Assembly: GCF_036588685.1 (NCBI RefSeq)
Contig: NC_086375.1
Location: 44,423,270 to 44,487,269 of the forward strand
Reading direction: 5' to 3'
Length of the DNA: 64,000 nt
Source: Mytilus trossulus
Lineage: Eukaryota > Mollusca > Bivalvia > Mytilida > Mytilidae
Shown here: piece by piece, positions 34,801 through 44,616 of the stretch
How the letters are laid out: each line of letters opens with the position of its first letter
Position numbering within the stretch: position 1 is the first letter of the stretch
The notes under the pieces: model-generated
Told to the model about the DNA's origin: nothing
The model's database searches: none
Seen by the model: the letters and a program-made list of their open reading frames with translations, nothing else
Position numbers and translations under genes: made by a program

Positions 34801-36767
34801 ATTTCACATCTGCATGAGAATAGCCAACATTAAAATAACCATAATGATAAAAAAATTTCTCCTCATCTAAGCATAGCTGTTTTAAAAGTATAAAAAGATT
34901 TTTATGTCTCATTTATTGGCATTATATTTTCTGGTCTGTGCATCCGTCTGTTTATTTGTCTTTTGGTCCATCCATTCATCCGTCTGTCATGCTTCAGTTG
35001 AAAAATTTTGGTTGAGGTAGTTTTTGATGAAGTTGAAGTCCAATCATCTTGAAACTTAGTACACGATACCTATAATATGATATTTGTTATTTTAATGCCA
35101 AATAAGAGATTTTCCCCCTTTTTCAAGGTCCACTGAACATAGAAAATGATAATGCGGATGGGGCATCCATGTACTGGGGACACATTCTTGTTTTTTTGAT
35201 ATATTTATATAATTACATTAGATGTATGTTTCATTATAATACTTTATTCTGATTAGCTATCTGCACATTACATGTTATTCCTTGCACAATTGCATTACTC
35301 AATAAAACTTTTCATTCATGATAAAACGTGGTCCCACAATAAAGTGCACAGGTGAATTATATAAAACAATTCAAAAATTTGTGTTTTCATCATCATAGCT
35401 TAACAATGTAATTATAAGTATTGAATGCTTCTTTTTTTATAACTTCATTGTGTTGTAAAAGTGTTGACCGTGCGCACAGTTTTAGAAATGTACTTCGGTC
35501 AACGCTTTTACACCCCAATAAAGTTACAAAAAGAAGCATTCAAATCTTAAATGTTTAGACTAGCATTTGACCCCAAAATATAAAACAAAAAAAAACAATT
35601 CTGAAACGAAAAAACAAAATAGTCGCAATAACAGAATATAATACATTTGTATCAGTAAAGAGAATCAAAAACTTAATTAAAATGCAGCAAACATTGCCAC
35701 ATTTGATTTGGTACCAAGATAAAGTGTACATATTGTACAGTGTAAAGATTTTTTTTACATATATTTTTTGTAGGCAGTAGAGGAAGAAGTAACAGCATTA
35801 CCATGGTTAAAGAAACCTGAGCCAGTCAAACAAGAGGAAGGTATGTTTATTCAACACCAAGTTTATAAACAGAAAAATGATTCTTTAATTAAGATAGGGT
35901 AGAAATTCATACTTGTGCAAAAAAAACATTTACCTATTTGAATAAGAATTAGTAGTAAAGCCATTTTTTTTCACAATGATTTTGATGGAGAAAAATGGGA
36001 CTAATTTACTGCCAGCATGGACAGGAAATCAGTTGATTCAGGGTCTGATTTACCGAATTTTAATTGTATATGCATTAATGAGGGGTGTAAACATGGTAAA
36101 GGTGGGATATTTGCAAGGAAGAATGCAAAATAAAATTGGCATTTCACGATGCATGAACAATTAAAAATTTCTTGCACATTGATCCTTTGCAGATTTCACG
36201 AAACACAGTGAATAATGAACTTTTTTAAGGCTGCACGTGAAATAAAAATGGCAAAACAAGTTGCACGAAAATTCCCATTTAGCACCCTCATTAATGGGTT
36301 AGAAGTCAACTAAAAAGGACACCTGTATACATAGATCATTAAAAAAGAAAGTAAAGTTTGCAGACATAAAGTGAAAAAATCATGATAGAAAAAGATTCTA
36401 CTACCATAGCCCACCATCTAATCTCATGTTAATTTTGAATACAGAAATACTGGCAAGCATTATGGTTTAAGTAGACAATTTAATTGTCTCATGTGGAGTT
36501 ATAATGTTTTACACTTGATGCTGTTCTAGAATCTTCATATATTAGTAAAATGCACCATAACTCTTTGTCTTTTTTCCAGCGCAATTTAAACCCTACAAGT
36601 CAGCCTATGCTAAGAATGGCCCTGCAGAAACAGATGCTGAAAAAGAAGATAATTTGAAAAAGTATTACTGTGATGTGTGTCAAAAACAGCTAAATGGACC
36701 TCAGCCTTTCATAGCCCACATGAATAGTAAAGCTCACAAAGAGGAGGTGGAAGCCCAACAAGATTAG
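25851..36767 (+). CDS. SH3 domain plus matrin/U1-type C2H2 zinc-finger protein
   Basis: Exons 25851-26019, 27055-27287, 35774-35840 and 36580-36767 join in frame (all GT-AG) to 218 residues. Residues about 1-56 are basic and unassigned (YHGCGRGVFGLKQWDKPLRR). Residues about 70-134 form an SH3 fold: VKYSYKAN at the ALYDY position, EPELTVTQKD, LWSKIRSSDGRVGYVPTSYV. An acidic linker with LPWLKKPEP follows. Then comes CDVCQKQL...FIAHMNSKAH, a C-x2-C-x12-H-x5-H finger of the matrin/U1 type that in other proteins binds dsRNA or RNA-protein complexes. An adaptor with RNA-related function is inference. ATG 25851 abuts the acceptor, and a noncoding or unseen 5' exon is required. AATAAA occurs at 37152-37157. 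I do not recognise the orthologue. Confidence 0.85.
26189..26328. mobile_element. Second GGCGGATCCAG MITE, in intron 1 of the SH3/zinc-finger gene
   Basis: The left end GGCGGATCCAG is identical to that at 12122. The right end CTGGAATCGCGCC is a diverged inverse. The interior is G/C-run rich ('aaggggggt', 'aaccccggg'), as in the copy at 12122-12279. Confidence 0.65.
27288..28620. other. First part of the 8.5-kb intron of the SH3/zinc-finger gene
   Basis: AT-rich intron sequence in which no coding exon or clear repeat end is visible. It may contain old dispersed elements around 27560-28260 ('atcgtcgattttccc' and 'gaaaatcgccgac' are loosely inverse), but this is not strong enough to call. Confidence 0.4.
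28625..28930 (+). repeat. Dispersed family A, long copy
   Basis: It contains 'attgccaatgagacaactgt', 'tcaacaatgagcaaagccca', 'cgacaaccactga' and 'ctcctgacttgggacaggc' in order. The same order is found at 63535-63705 and partly at 60460-60700. It lies in intron 2 of the SH3/zinc-finger gene. Confidence 0.75.
28975..30480. repeat. Tandem satellite of about 120-bp units in intron 2
   Basis: Units carry 'aaccatatatatt.atgta', 'gggacaatataac', 'aaatcaaatgaaatat', 'agtccctggggtcacc', 'ttgagaacttgg' and 'gatccccaccc'. The 'accatat' landmark recurs about every 107-127 bp (about 29046, 29167, 29274, 29397, 29517, 29644, 29765; after the insert 30103, 30222, 30393). Roughly a dozen copies. It is interrupted by a TA-flanked MITE at 29770-29986. 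Confidence 0.88.
29770..29986. mobile_element. TA-flanked MITE inside the satellite (Tc1/mariner-like)
   Basis: 217 bp with perfect inverted ends: CCGTATAGCGGGTTATTTTC and its exact complement. TA precedes (29768-29769) and follows (29987-29988). Removing the insert and one TA restores the satellite unit 'aaaccatatatattcatg'. The interior repeats CGCGAAAATAA-like motifs. TA target choice is the hallmark of Tc1/mariner. Non-coding, so it would have been mobilised in trans. Confidence 0.92.
30527..31754. mobile_element. Non-autonomous hAT-like transposon
   Basis: The terminal TAGTGTTG (30527-30534) and CAACACTA (31747-31754) are exact inverses. They are flanked by an exact 8-bp duplication, GAAGCAAG (30519-30526 and 31755-31762). 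An 8-bp target duplication with a TAGNG-type end is the hAT signature. Subterminal regions are dense in 'cgattatcg', 'atcggttg' and 'tccgatcatcgga' motifs on both sides, plausibly transposase-binding repeats. The 1228-bp interior has no transposase frame. Confidence 0.9.
32575..32690 (+). repeat. Dispersed family A, partial copy
   Basis: 'gaagatgtgttatgagtgcc', 'tccaagtcacaatttataaa' and 'gtatggtcttcaac' follow the family order seen reversed at 7675-7850. It is interrupted or truncated at both ends. The region 31763-32574 before it holds only AT-rich intron sequence with one 151-codon chance frame. Confidence 0.6.
33478..34470. mobile_element. TTAA-flanked, CpG-rich non-autonomous transposon
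   Basis: It is bounded by TTAA at 33474-33477 and 34471-34474. Imperfect inverted ends follow: GCTGGGGTCACACATTCACG on the left against TGCGGGGTTCACACATTGCC read from the right. The 993-bp interior is visibly richer in G+C and CpG than its surroundings and is crowded with short 'tcccga', 'tcggaa', 'ccgat' and 'cgggac' motifs in both orientations. Frames of about 95-126 codons occur on both strands here and resemble no protein I know. A TTAA target suggests the piggyBac type, which remains an inference. Confidence 0.82.
34895..35200 (+). repeat. Dispersed repeat family I
   Basis: 'gtagtttttgatgaagttga', 'tccaatcatcttgaaactta', 'ggtccactgaacatagaaaa' and 'ggggcatccatgtactgggg' are blocks I recognise as recurrent in bivalve genomes. 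Non-coding, in intron 2 of the SH3/zinc-finger gene, next to the MITE at 35211. Confidence 0.6.
35211..35553. mobile_element. MITE family E, uninterrupted copy
   Basis: It is close to identical with the outer parts of 18141-19561 but lacks the LINE. Its inner inverted pair 'attgaatgcttcttttttt'/'acaaaaagaagcattcaaa' extends through 'aaaagtgttgaccg' and 'cggtcaacgcttttacaccc'. It provides the empty-site reference for the LINE insertion. Confidence 0.82.
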
Positions 36768-39380
36768 AAAATTTCAAACAATGTTTTTTTTTAGAATATG
36801 AACATTTTCCTCCAGGACAGGAGTTTGTTAAGACTATTGGCAGGGATGTCTTATTAGATATTATGATCTTCAAGAACAATTAATTTTAGCTTTTTCTTAT
36901 TTTTGCAATTTTAAAGGTTCATTTTGTACATGTATAAGTTAGCTTTTGCTGTTTGTATTGAAATGTGTTTTTTTCCCATATATATAATCTGTAGATATTG
37001 TTCACAAACATAAAGACAGAGTTGTTTATTCGTTATATATGTGAACTTTTGATGTATTGGCTTATCTTAATAAGATCCAAGATATCTTGCCTTGAGTTTT
37101 TTCTTCAAATAGATCCTTTAACTGTTTTGTTTTTTGTTGTTGATCAAACAGAATAAAAAAGGCAAACTTTAAAAATTACTAATGTTTATAAATTACATCT
37201 AAACCAAATTAAACTTTAAAAATAAATGATTGCATCTTTTTTATATGTTGCAAAGCTGTGGGATTTTTCACTAGTGCTATTTACTTTTACAATTTATTAA
37301 TATGATCAAATAGTGCTCTGATCCGTGTGATTTATGTGTTTTAACCCTCATCATGTAGCACTCATGCACATATGATGTTTAATAGATTTAATTGCCTTAA
37401 TATTTTATAATTCATTTGAAAATTGGTAATGGTATTAAAAATTTTGTTTAAATAATTGTTGTTTATCATAGGGATGGGTTTATCATTATTATCTACCATT
37501 TTTGATGACTAAAATATTACTCATTTTGAATATGGAAAAAAGCATAGAGTTGGCGGACAGACTTTTTTTTTTTAAATTTTAGAAAAATTTCCAGATGTAT
37601 AAAATTTTCCATTTCGTTTTGCATTAGATTTATGCCTCCTTTTATTGATTGATCTCACCAATAACTTATAGATGTTAAAAAGATCTCAAATTAAAAAAAT
37701 ATATAAGTTTTCTCCAAATCATGACTACATGTGGAAAGGGTTAAAGGAAGGTGCAATTCTTGCATGTATTGTCTTGCATGATCATCAAATGCCTTTTTGT
37801 ATTTTTTTTACCTAATTTGTGCTTTTTCTCATATATGATTTTCTGTCTCACATTATTTTTGTTTTTGTTTTTCATATGCTATTTATTGGTGTTTAGGAAA
37901 TGCATAATATCTCACATTTTATATACTGCAAGTATTATCACTGCTTTCTAACATAGGTAATGTTTTCATACTAGAGTGATATTAAAACACATAATTTCAG
38001 TGGCATAAGTTGATTTATTTTCTGTTATATGATATGACCACATACCAATTTTATGATTTGACATTCCAAACAATTGTTTCTCTTGTTAAGATTCAGTTAT
38101 GTTTGCCTTATTTTTCCAATCTTTAATTATTCCTGTAACTTGTATTGATTATGTATGCATAAATGTTCGATAGTTATTAAACCCTGTATAGAGATACCAT
38201 TAAAAATGTATAACCTGTTTGAACCTGGTCAACATGAATTTGTTTAGTTTTAGAAATGAAATAGAAAGCTGTAATACACAACTTTAGGTGCTAATTTAGA
38301 AGTTTTTTCCATACATTTTTTAAGCGAGTTTTGTAGAGTGGATTAAAATGCGCAAAATGCATACAAATAATACTTTCAGATTTGTTTTTATTTTTGGAAT
38401 CTCCACCTGGAAAAAATTAAGAATTGTCCAATAACACTCTTTTAATGGTACAGAATGTAACATAGGGTTATTTTAGATTTTTCATTAAATTGTGTCACAA
38501 TGTTTTGTCCTATCTGCCACTATGTAAAGTGGATGTCACCACATATCATACATGTCATATCGTGGCAGCTTATATTTATAATAATGAAATATCTTCATTA
38601 AATGACTTTCTATATCACATATAACATATCTGGGTAAGAGTGACCAGACAGCCTTTTAGATTATTAGTAAAATTAACCTGAATTTGAAGGTTGGAGATTT
38701 AACTATTTTTGCATTTAACAACCCAAATGATGGCTCATACCTCAGACAATACTATATAAATATACAAGTTACTTATATGGAACAAACTACCATTTATGTT
38801 GTGAATGTTGTAATTGTAATTTAGTAAGCTTATATTGTACTGTTTGTGCCATGATTTGTAGTGTAATTTCCCATACATTTGATAAATTTATCACTAGTTT
38901 TAGTCCTGTTTGTATGTTGTCAATTCACTTTTTTTTTCTCAGGTAGCCTTAGATCAATTATTTTGATATTTTAGCAGTCTGACTTTTGATAGAAAATAAT
39001 GTTTGATGACCAGGATATGTTAAATCCATTTATTCCAATTGCCTCATTGTTGATTGTATGTACATTTTCATGGTATCCATAGATCAAACCATTGTATAGA
39101 TATTCGAATATTTTAAATTTGGACAGAAAGGAACAAAAAATATGATGTAAATGGCAGATGAAAGATGTTAGAACTCCTAAAATAGTATTTTATTGATTGC
39201 TGAAAATGTACAAACCAAATAGTGCTTGTGTAGAAAAAAAAAACAGTCAAAGATTGACAGATTTTTTTTCAGGTTTGACCATATGCTTTTTCTTGCAAAA
39301 TATTTATAAAGTTTTGAAATTATAAAATGAAGAAACTTCCATTATACAATGATGCATTAGGCAAATAATTGTAAGATTTT
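36768..39380. other. 3' UTR and flank of the SH3/zinc-finger gene
   Basis: AT-rich sequence with AATAAA at 37152-37157 and another near 37222. A long 3' UTR is plausible. A 66-codon hydrophobic frame at 37751-37951 sits in T-rich sequence and is not called. No repeat I recognise before 39380. Confidence 0.5.
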
Positions 39381-39990
39381 CTAGTCATTAATGTACACAG
39401 TAGAAGCTTTTCCTTTTTTGAATTAATAAATTTGATGTTTTTACAGTCTTTGTTTTATTTGAACACAACATTTTCTCATCATTGTCTACAAAAGAGTCAT
39501 CAATGAGGCTCGAATAAAAATTTATTAGAAATATCAAATAAAGTACTAAGTTGAATAGCATTGAGGACCAAACATTCATAACAGTTTTACCAAATACAGC
39601 CATGCTAATCTATTCCTGAGGTAGACAAGCCTTAGTATTTCAAAAATTCTTAATTTTGTTAACAGTTTATCTATAATTATGAACATATCAATGATAACTC
39701 AAGTCGACACAGAAGTGCTGACTACTGGGCTGCTGATACCCTCAGGAAAATCAATCTCCACCGGCAGTGGCATCCACCCTGTGGTCGTAAATAAACTCAT
39801 CATTGGATTAATATTTCATATTTACTTCAGACCCCCGTTTTGTCTACAAATGACTCATCAGTGAATATTAGGCCGAAAATAGAAAAACTGGAAGAGCATT
39901 GAGTACCAAAATTTCATAAATGTTTTACCTAATACAGCTATGGTAATCTTATCCTGAGGTAGAAAAATCCTTTATTGTAAGATATTGTTT
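39380..39990 (-). repeat. Dispersed family G, long reverse copy (partly duplicated)
   Basis: It includes 'tgaatagcattgaggacca', 'ttttaccaaatacagcc', 'tattcctgaggtagacaag', 'agtgctgactactgggctg' and 'gataccctcagg'. The end block occurs twice, at about 39550-39630 and 39885-39965. Related copies in both orientations are near 45175, 46010, 46255, 47285, 49545, 50790, 52030 and 61860-62205. Confidence 0.7.
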
Positions 39991-40209
39991 CGAATTAAGG
40001 TATTTGTTTGAAGACTACTAAAAGAATCTGTTACATGTACATTATTTCATCATAACTTATCATGTACAGTATCTTATAAATGATAACTGGGTTCAAAAGT
40101 AAAATTTTAGTCTCGGAAAACTGAATATCCGTTCAAAAATGAATCAAAAGCAAATTAAACGGAACAAAGACTTACTACCATCAGAGTTTTGCTAAGCTGA
40201 CATGAGGAG

Positions 40210-40690
40210 AAGAGTCTACACAATTTTAAAGAAAGAAATGGAATATGTAATAAAGGCAACAGTAGTATACTGATGTTCAATCTTAAGATACAAAAGTGTA
40301 GGCAAAAGTTTTAGATGCTATTTGTAAAAACTGATTACGTCCCTATTTAAGCAAATTAACTATTTTTATCTTGATAAAATAGTTTTTAAATCATATAAAA
40401 ATATATACAAAACTGAAAAATCTGTAGGCAGAAAACTTTGTGTAACTAGTTGACTGCACAGTATACTTCATTATGGATGTGCATTGGTAGTGAACTCCAC
40501 AGGTATTGGAGACGTATAAATAAAGTCAACAGTAGTATACCGCTGTTCAAAACTCACAAATCCATGGACAAAAAACAAAATTGGAGTAACAAGGGAAACG
40601 CTTTAAATATAAGAGAACAACGACACAACACTGAAATGTAACACGCAGAGAAATGGACTAAGCATTAGACAAAATCCCACGAGAATCACA
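40210..40690 (+). repeat. Dispersed family J
   Basis: 'ggcaacagtagtata' (with variants), 'ccgctgttcaaaactcac' and 'aatccatggacaaaaa' recur at 44970-45020 and, reversed, at 45660-45710. The copy lies about 160 bp past the stop codon of MCT gene 3 and is likely in its 3' flank. Confidence 0.65.
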
Positions 40691-40846
40691 AATATAACAT
40701 CATAAACGTTAGTGTCAATTTCTATTGATGTTGAGTTTACTTGAAATTATTCAATACTGTATGATGCATACGCTTCTTAATTCTGATTCTGTTGAATGAC
40801 TAGATTTTCCGTACAACAGTTCTGTGTCAACAATGTCTTGGAAAAT

Positions 40847-43800
40847 TTACACTTCTGTGATCAAATGATCATTTTCGTCTATTAGGTCTTTGTGAGGGCA
40901 AACGTTTGTTTGGATTTTTTCCACATTGCACATATTATGGGATTGGTCCTCATGATTGCTGCAAAATACTTCCTCTCCAACAACGTCTGTCGAATGGCTT
41001 CTCCAGTTGCTTGAGATCAGTGTAAAAACAGCTGCCAGAAGAAATAGAACACATAAAATATATCCAGAATCAATGTGAAAAATGACCTTGTTGAAGCCAA
41101 TCGGCTGTAGTGGTACTCTATCTCAATTCAATAGTAACCATTACAATAAAAAAAAAAATTCAAAGATTGAAAATTCTACGCGCTTGAAATATAGACCAAA
41201 ACATTAAGAAGAACAGCAGATATTCAAAAACCGACTAAATTTAACTGTTAGTAATAAAAAGAGTGAATGGATCAGAGGTACTTGTCTCAAAATTTGTTTC
41301 CCCTACATACCTTAATAAATTTACCGGTATATAGGAACACATTGTATTAGAAAAGTGCCTGTGACATAGCATACATACATAAAAAGACAGTTATTCTCAT
41401 TTTAAAAATACTTGAGGGTTAATTTGACGAATAAAATCGTAAACGGCTACCATCAAAAGTTGACGTTTATGTACAGGTTTTTTTAACACTATCACGATGA
41501 ATAATATGTATTAGATATAAAGCTCCTAAAAAACTTGACTAACCACACAGAACAAAACTATTCTCGTATGTCCCACCATGATCAAGGATGAATCCTACAA
41601 AAGATCAAGTGTTCTTCTAATTTAAATACATGTAGATGGAAAACATTATTAACCGGAATCTACCAAACTCATATGTGTATTGAAAAATTGGGAAGTTTAT
41701 AAAACCTGACAATGATTTTATCATCCAAAGAAACAAATGGAAAATAACTGTCATATACTGATCAATTTATATACTGGCAAATGAAACTGATCAAAATAGT
41801 TTGTTTTGTATGATAATAATGCTAATAATTTATAAGGACGTCTTCATACGACTTATCAAAACACTGTGAAGTTAAGGAACACCACTGAAAAGCAAAGCTC
41901 CTAAAAAGTTGTGCCAGATACTGTTAAGGCCATTGATGCCTGGGGGATAGAAATACCTTGGTGTTTCATAGGATATTTTCTTTTTATAAATAATTGACGG
42001 AAAAACGAGCAGCTTGTTTTGTGTGAGTCACTACTCCAACTTCCGATTATCTATTATAAAGTAATATGACTATGATCACTTACATTGCACCAACAGCACT
42101 TTAACTTAAGTTTGTAATAAGAAGGATATAATCATAATAAACTTCAGTCAATATCACGTTTCATAGTGCGTATACGGAACCTTAATCCTGTCAAGCAATA
42201 AAACAAACCAATTGGATAAAAACAAATTTCCAATTTCACAAAATTTCATAAAAAATATAGATCACTTTACTAACTACTGAGCTTTCAACGAATGAATTTG
42301 TCCTTTTCTAAATAAAATTTTCTTATATAGTTTTCTGCATTACTTACCAGCTACTGGAGGCCCTTTAATACATCCAACTCCACAAATGAAAAGCATTGTT
42401 CCAACACCACTAGACACGTTTGACACACCAATCAATTCCATGCAAAGTGGGTTTATCATTGTTGACAAACCACCAGCATACAGACCAAATACAAGGGCGA
42501 AAATTGTCTGACCTTGAAATGTACCGGAATATAGAGGGAAAAGAAGCGTTAACAATCCTATAATTCCAGTAAATCCAAAATTAAGCATCACAGGATCTAA
42601 ACCATTATGACCAATCGAAAGCCCCGTTAAGATTCTCCCAAACACCGAACTTATTCCAATGTATGTTATTAGTAAGGCAGCATTTTCTTTAGTGGAGCCT
42701 TGCAAAACTGCATTATTTGCAAAGTGTAAAAGCAATATAGAGAATGGAATATTCCAAAGTAAATATTGAAAACTGCAAAACATAAACGCTTTATTCGATA
42801 AGATATCAAGATGAAGGATATTTTTGAAGGTGTATGTTAAATTGTTATAGCTGTGTGAAGTCAACATATCCATGTTCCGTTTCCTATTTAGATATTTTTT
42901 GTGTTTGTTTTCAAGAGCGGACGGACGTATCAGTATTCCTATTACTATATGATTGCTGGCCAATGCACCGAGCACAAGAAAAGCACCTGACAGCCCGTAC
43001 TGATTTAGTAATGCTTGTATTAGTGGTCCAGCGACAAACATGCCTATTCCAGCACCGCTAGCTACGACAGCCAATGCTAGTCCTCGCTTCTTATGGAAGA
43101 AATATCCTATTACGACAAACGGAGGAGTTGCAACGAAGCCTAAACCCATTCCTGAAAAGACACTTGTAGTTATTTAAATGGAAAATTTTATTCATGGAGT
43201 TGTTTTTGAATTGGAAATGATCAGTTAAATCATTAGATTTCAACATCAATTGATCATAATAAACAATATCAAAGACAACTGTACTGAATTTTCACCAATT
43301 CTTTTTAAATTAACTTTCTACAAAAGATAACTCATCATAGCGGTATGTTTATAACAAATGTAATATAATATACAGAAGTAAAATAAAATAAAGCAACGTT
43401 TGAAATATAGATTTGGTAATGTTTTGTAGTTTACAAGATTCAATGAAAGGAAGAGTTTTATAAATCATAGGTATTGCATTGTAAAAAAAAGCTGCAGTAT
43501 TTAATTTTGGAAAGAACTCATTTGATATGCCTTTTGAAGGATACCATCCAAAGGCAGACGTTTAATTGTTAGTGTAATAATATTCCGACATTACATTCCG
43601 AACAGAAACAACATTTATTCAATGACAAATAAATACCTTAACACATTTAAATTCTATTTTTTAATTGTTTTTTATTCAAATACCTGCTATAATTCCATAT
43701 GTAATAAGAATGTAGTTCAAATTGTGACAGACAAAAAAGCTGGAGACAAATCCAATAAACAATGCCATGCCTCCAACTATCATTGTTATTCGACAATTGA

Positions 43801-44616
43801 AAAAGTTTATCAGCATGCTGGCAAACGGACCTTAAAAAATAAAAATACAACTTATAGAAAAACATACATAATCATTTCCCATTTTAATCATATATAAGGT
43901 AAACCAAGATCCAACCCAAGAGTGTTTGTTTTTATTAAACAATTTGAACATGGAAACGAGGTTTATTGTTCGTGACCTTGATAAACATGCAACACAGAAT
44001 CATAACGCAAGTTTCTATTAAGTGAAATGATAGAGCGATGTTAATTGATTAATATTATATATATTCCATATGTATTCATATTTGTAATTGAACTTTGTCA
44101 AACGCAACCGTATTAGATGAAGGGTATAGGAACCCAATATTTCAATAGAAGTAAATTTCTGAAGATATGGATAAAGAAAAAGATTTTCTATATACAGTTA
44201 AATTGTTTCATAATAACAATTATTCATTCAAGTATATGTATACAAAACTAGTTCATCATTTTGTTAATTTGAAGGCTCATAAGACTTTAATAAAACAAAA
44301 TGTATTTTGTTTACTTAATAGAAAAGCTAATGGTAGCAACATTGAATGCTCACATCAATGCAAGAAAATGATTAGCTTTGATATTCGTAAATGACTATGT
44401 ACCTGTGACAGACAACAGACTGGTATATATAGAACCAATTAGTGCTGTGTATGCATTATCCTCCTCAAACCTCTGTAGTAAAGCAACATGGATAACACCA
44501 GCCCCGTAGAGAAGTATTCCTGTTATGATACCAGCAATACATGCTGCTACCATAATCACCCATGCCCATCCTTGATCTAAATCTTTGTTCTTCTCTATGT
44601 TGTATTTTGAATTCAT
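40847..44616 (-). CDS. SLC16-like transporter, short-loop class (MCT gene 3)
   Basis: Exons, in transcription order: 44616-44403, 43830-43684, 43151-42348, 41594-41544 and (3' site uncertain) 41121-40847, giving 496 residues if that last acceptor is right. Seen: LDQGWAWVIM signature, YFFHKKRGLALAVVASGAG at TM5, a TM6-TM7 loop of only about 50 residues, and conserved GPPVAG before TM11. Tyr37 replaces the MCT1 Lys38 equivalent. Ser289 replaces the TM8 Asp, while Arg293 is kept. Coupling and substrate therefore probably differ from lactate/H+ symport (inference). In the last exon YILCVLFLLAAVFTLISS is clearly TM12-like, but no AG lies where the gene 4 intron ends. The nearest in-frame acceptor adds about 18 unexplained residues. 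An acceptor ('tctaattttag') before ATG 44616 suggests a noncoding first exon. Gene 4 is its divergent paralogue. Confidence 0.85.

Noticed and set aside
37751-37951. 66-codon hydrophobic frame resembling membrane segments
   Set aside because: T-rich sequence in the 3' flank of the SH3/zinc-finger gene codes for Phe/Leu by composition alone.
41107-41116. AG after 'ccactacag' as the acceptor of the last gene 3 exon
   Set aside because: In the required phase it runs into a stop after about 12 codons. Kept only as a finding (possible frameshift) and not used in the model.
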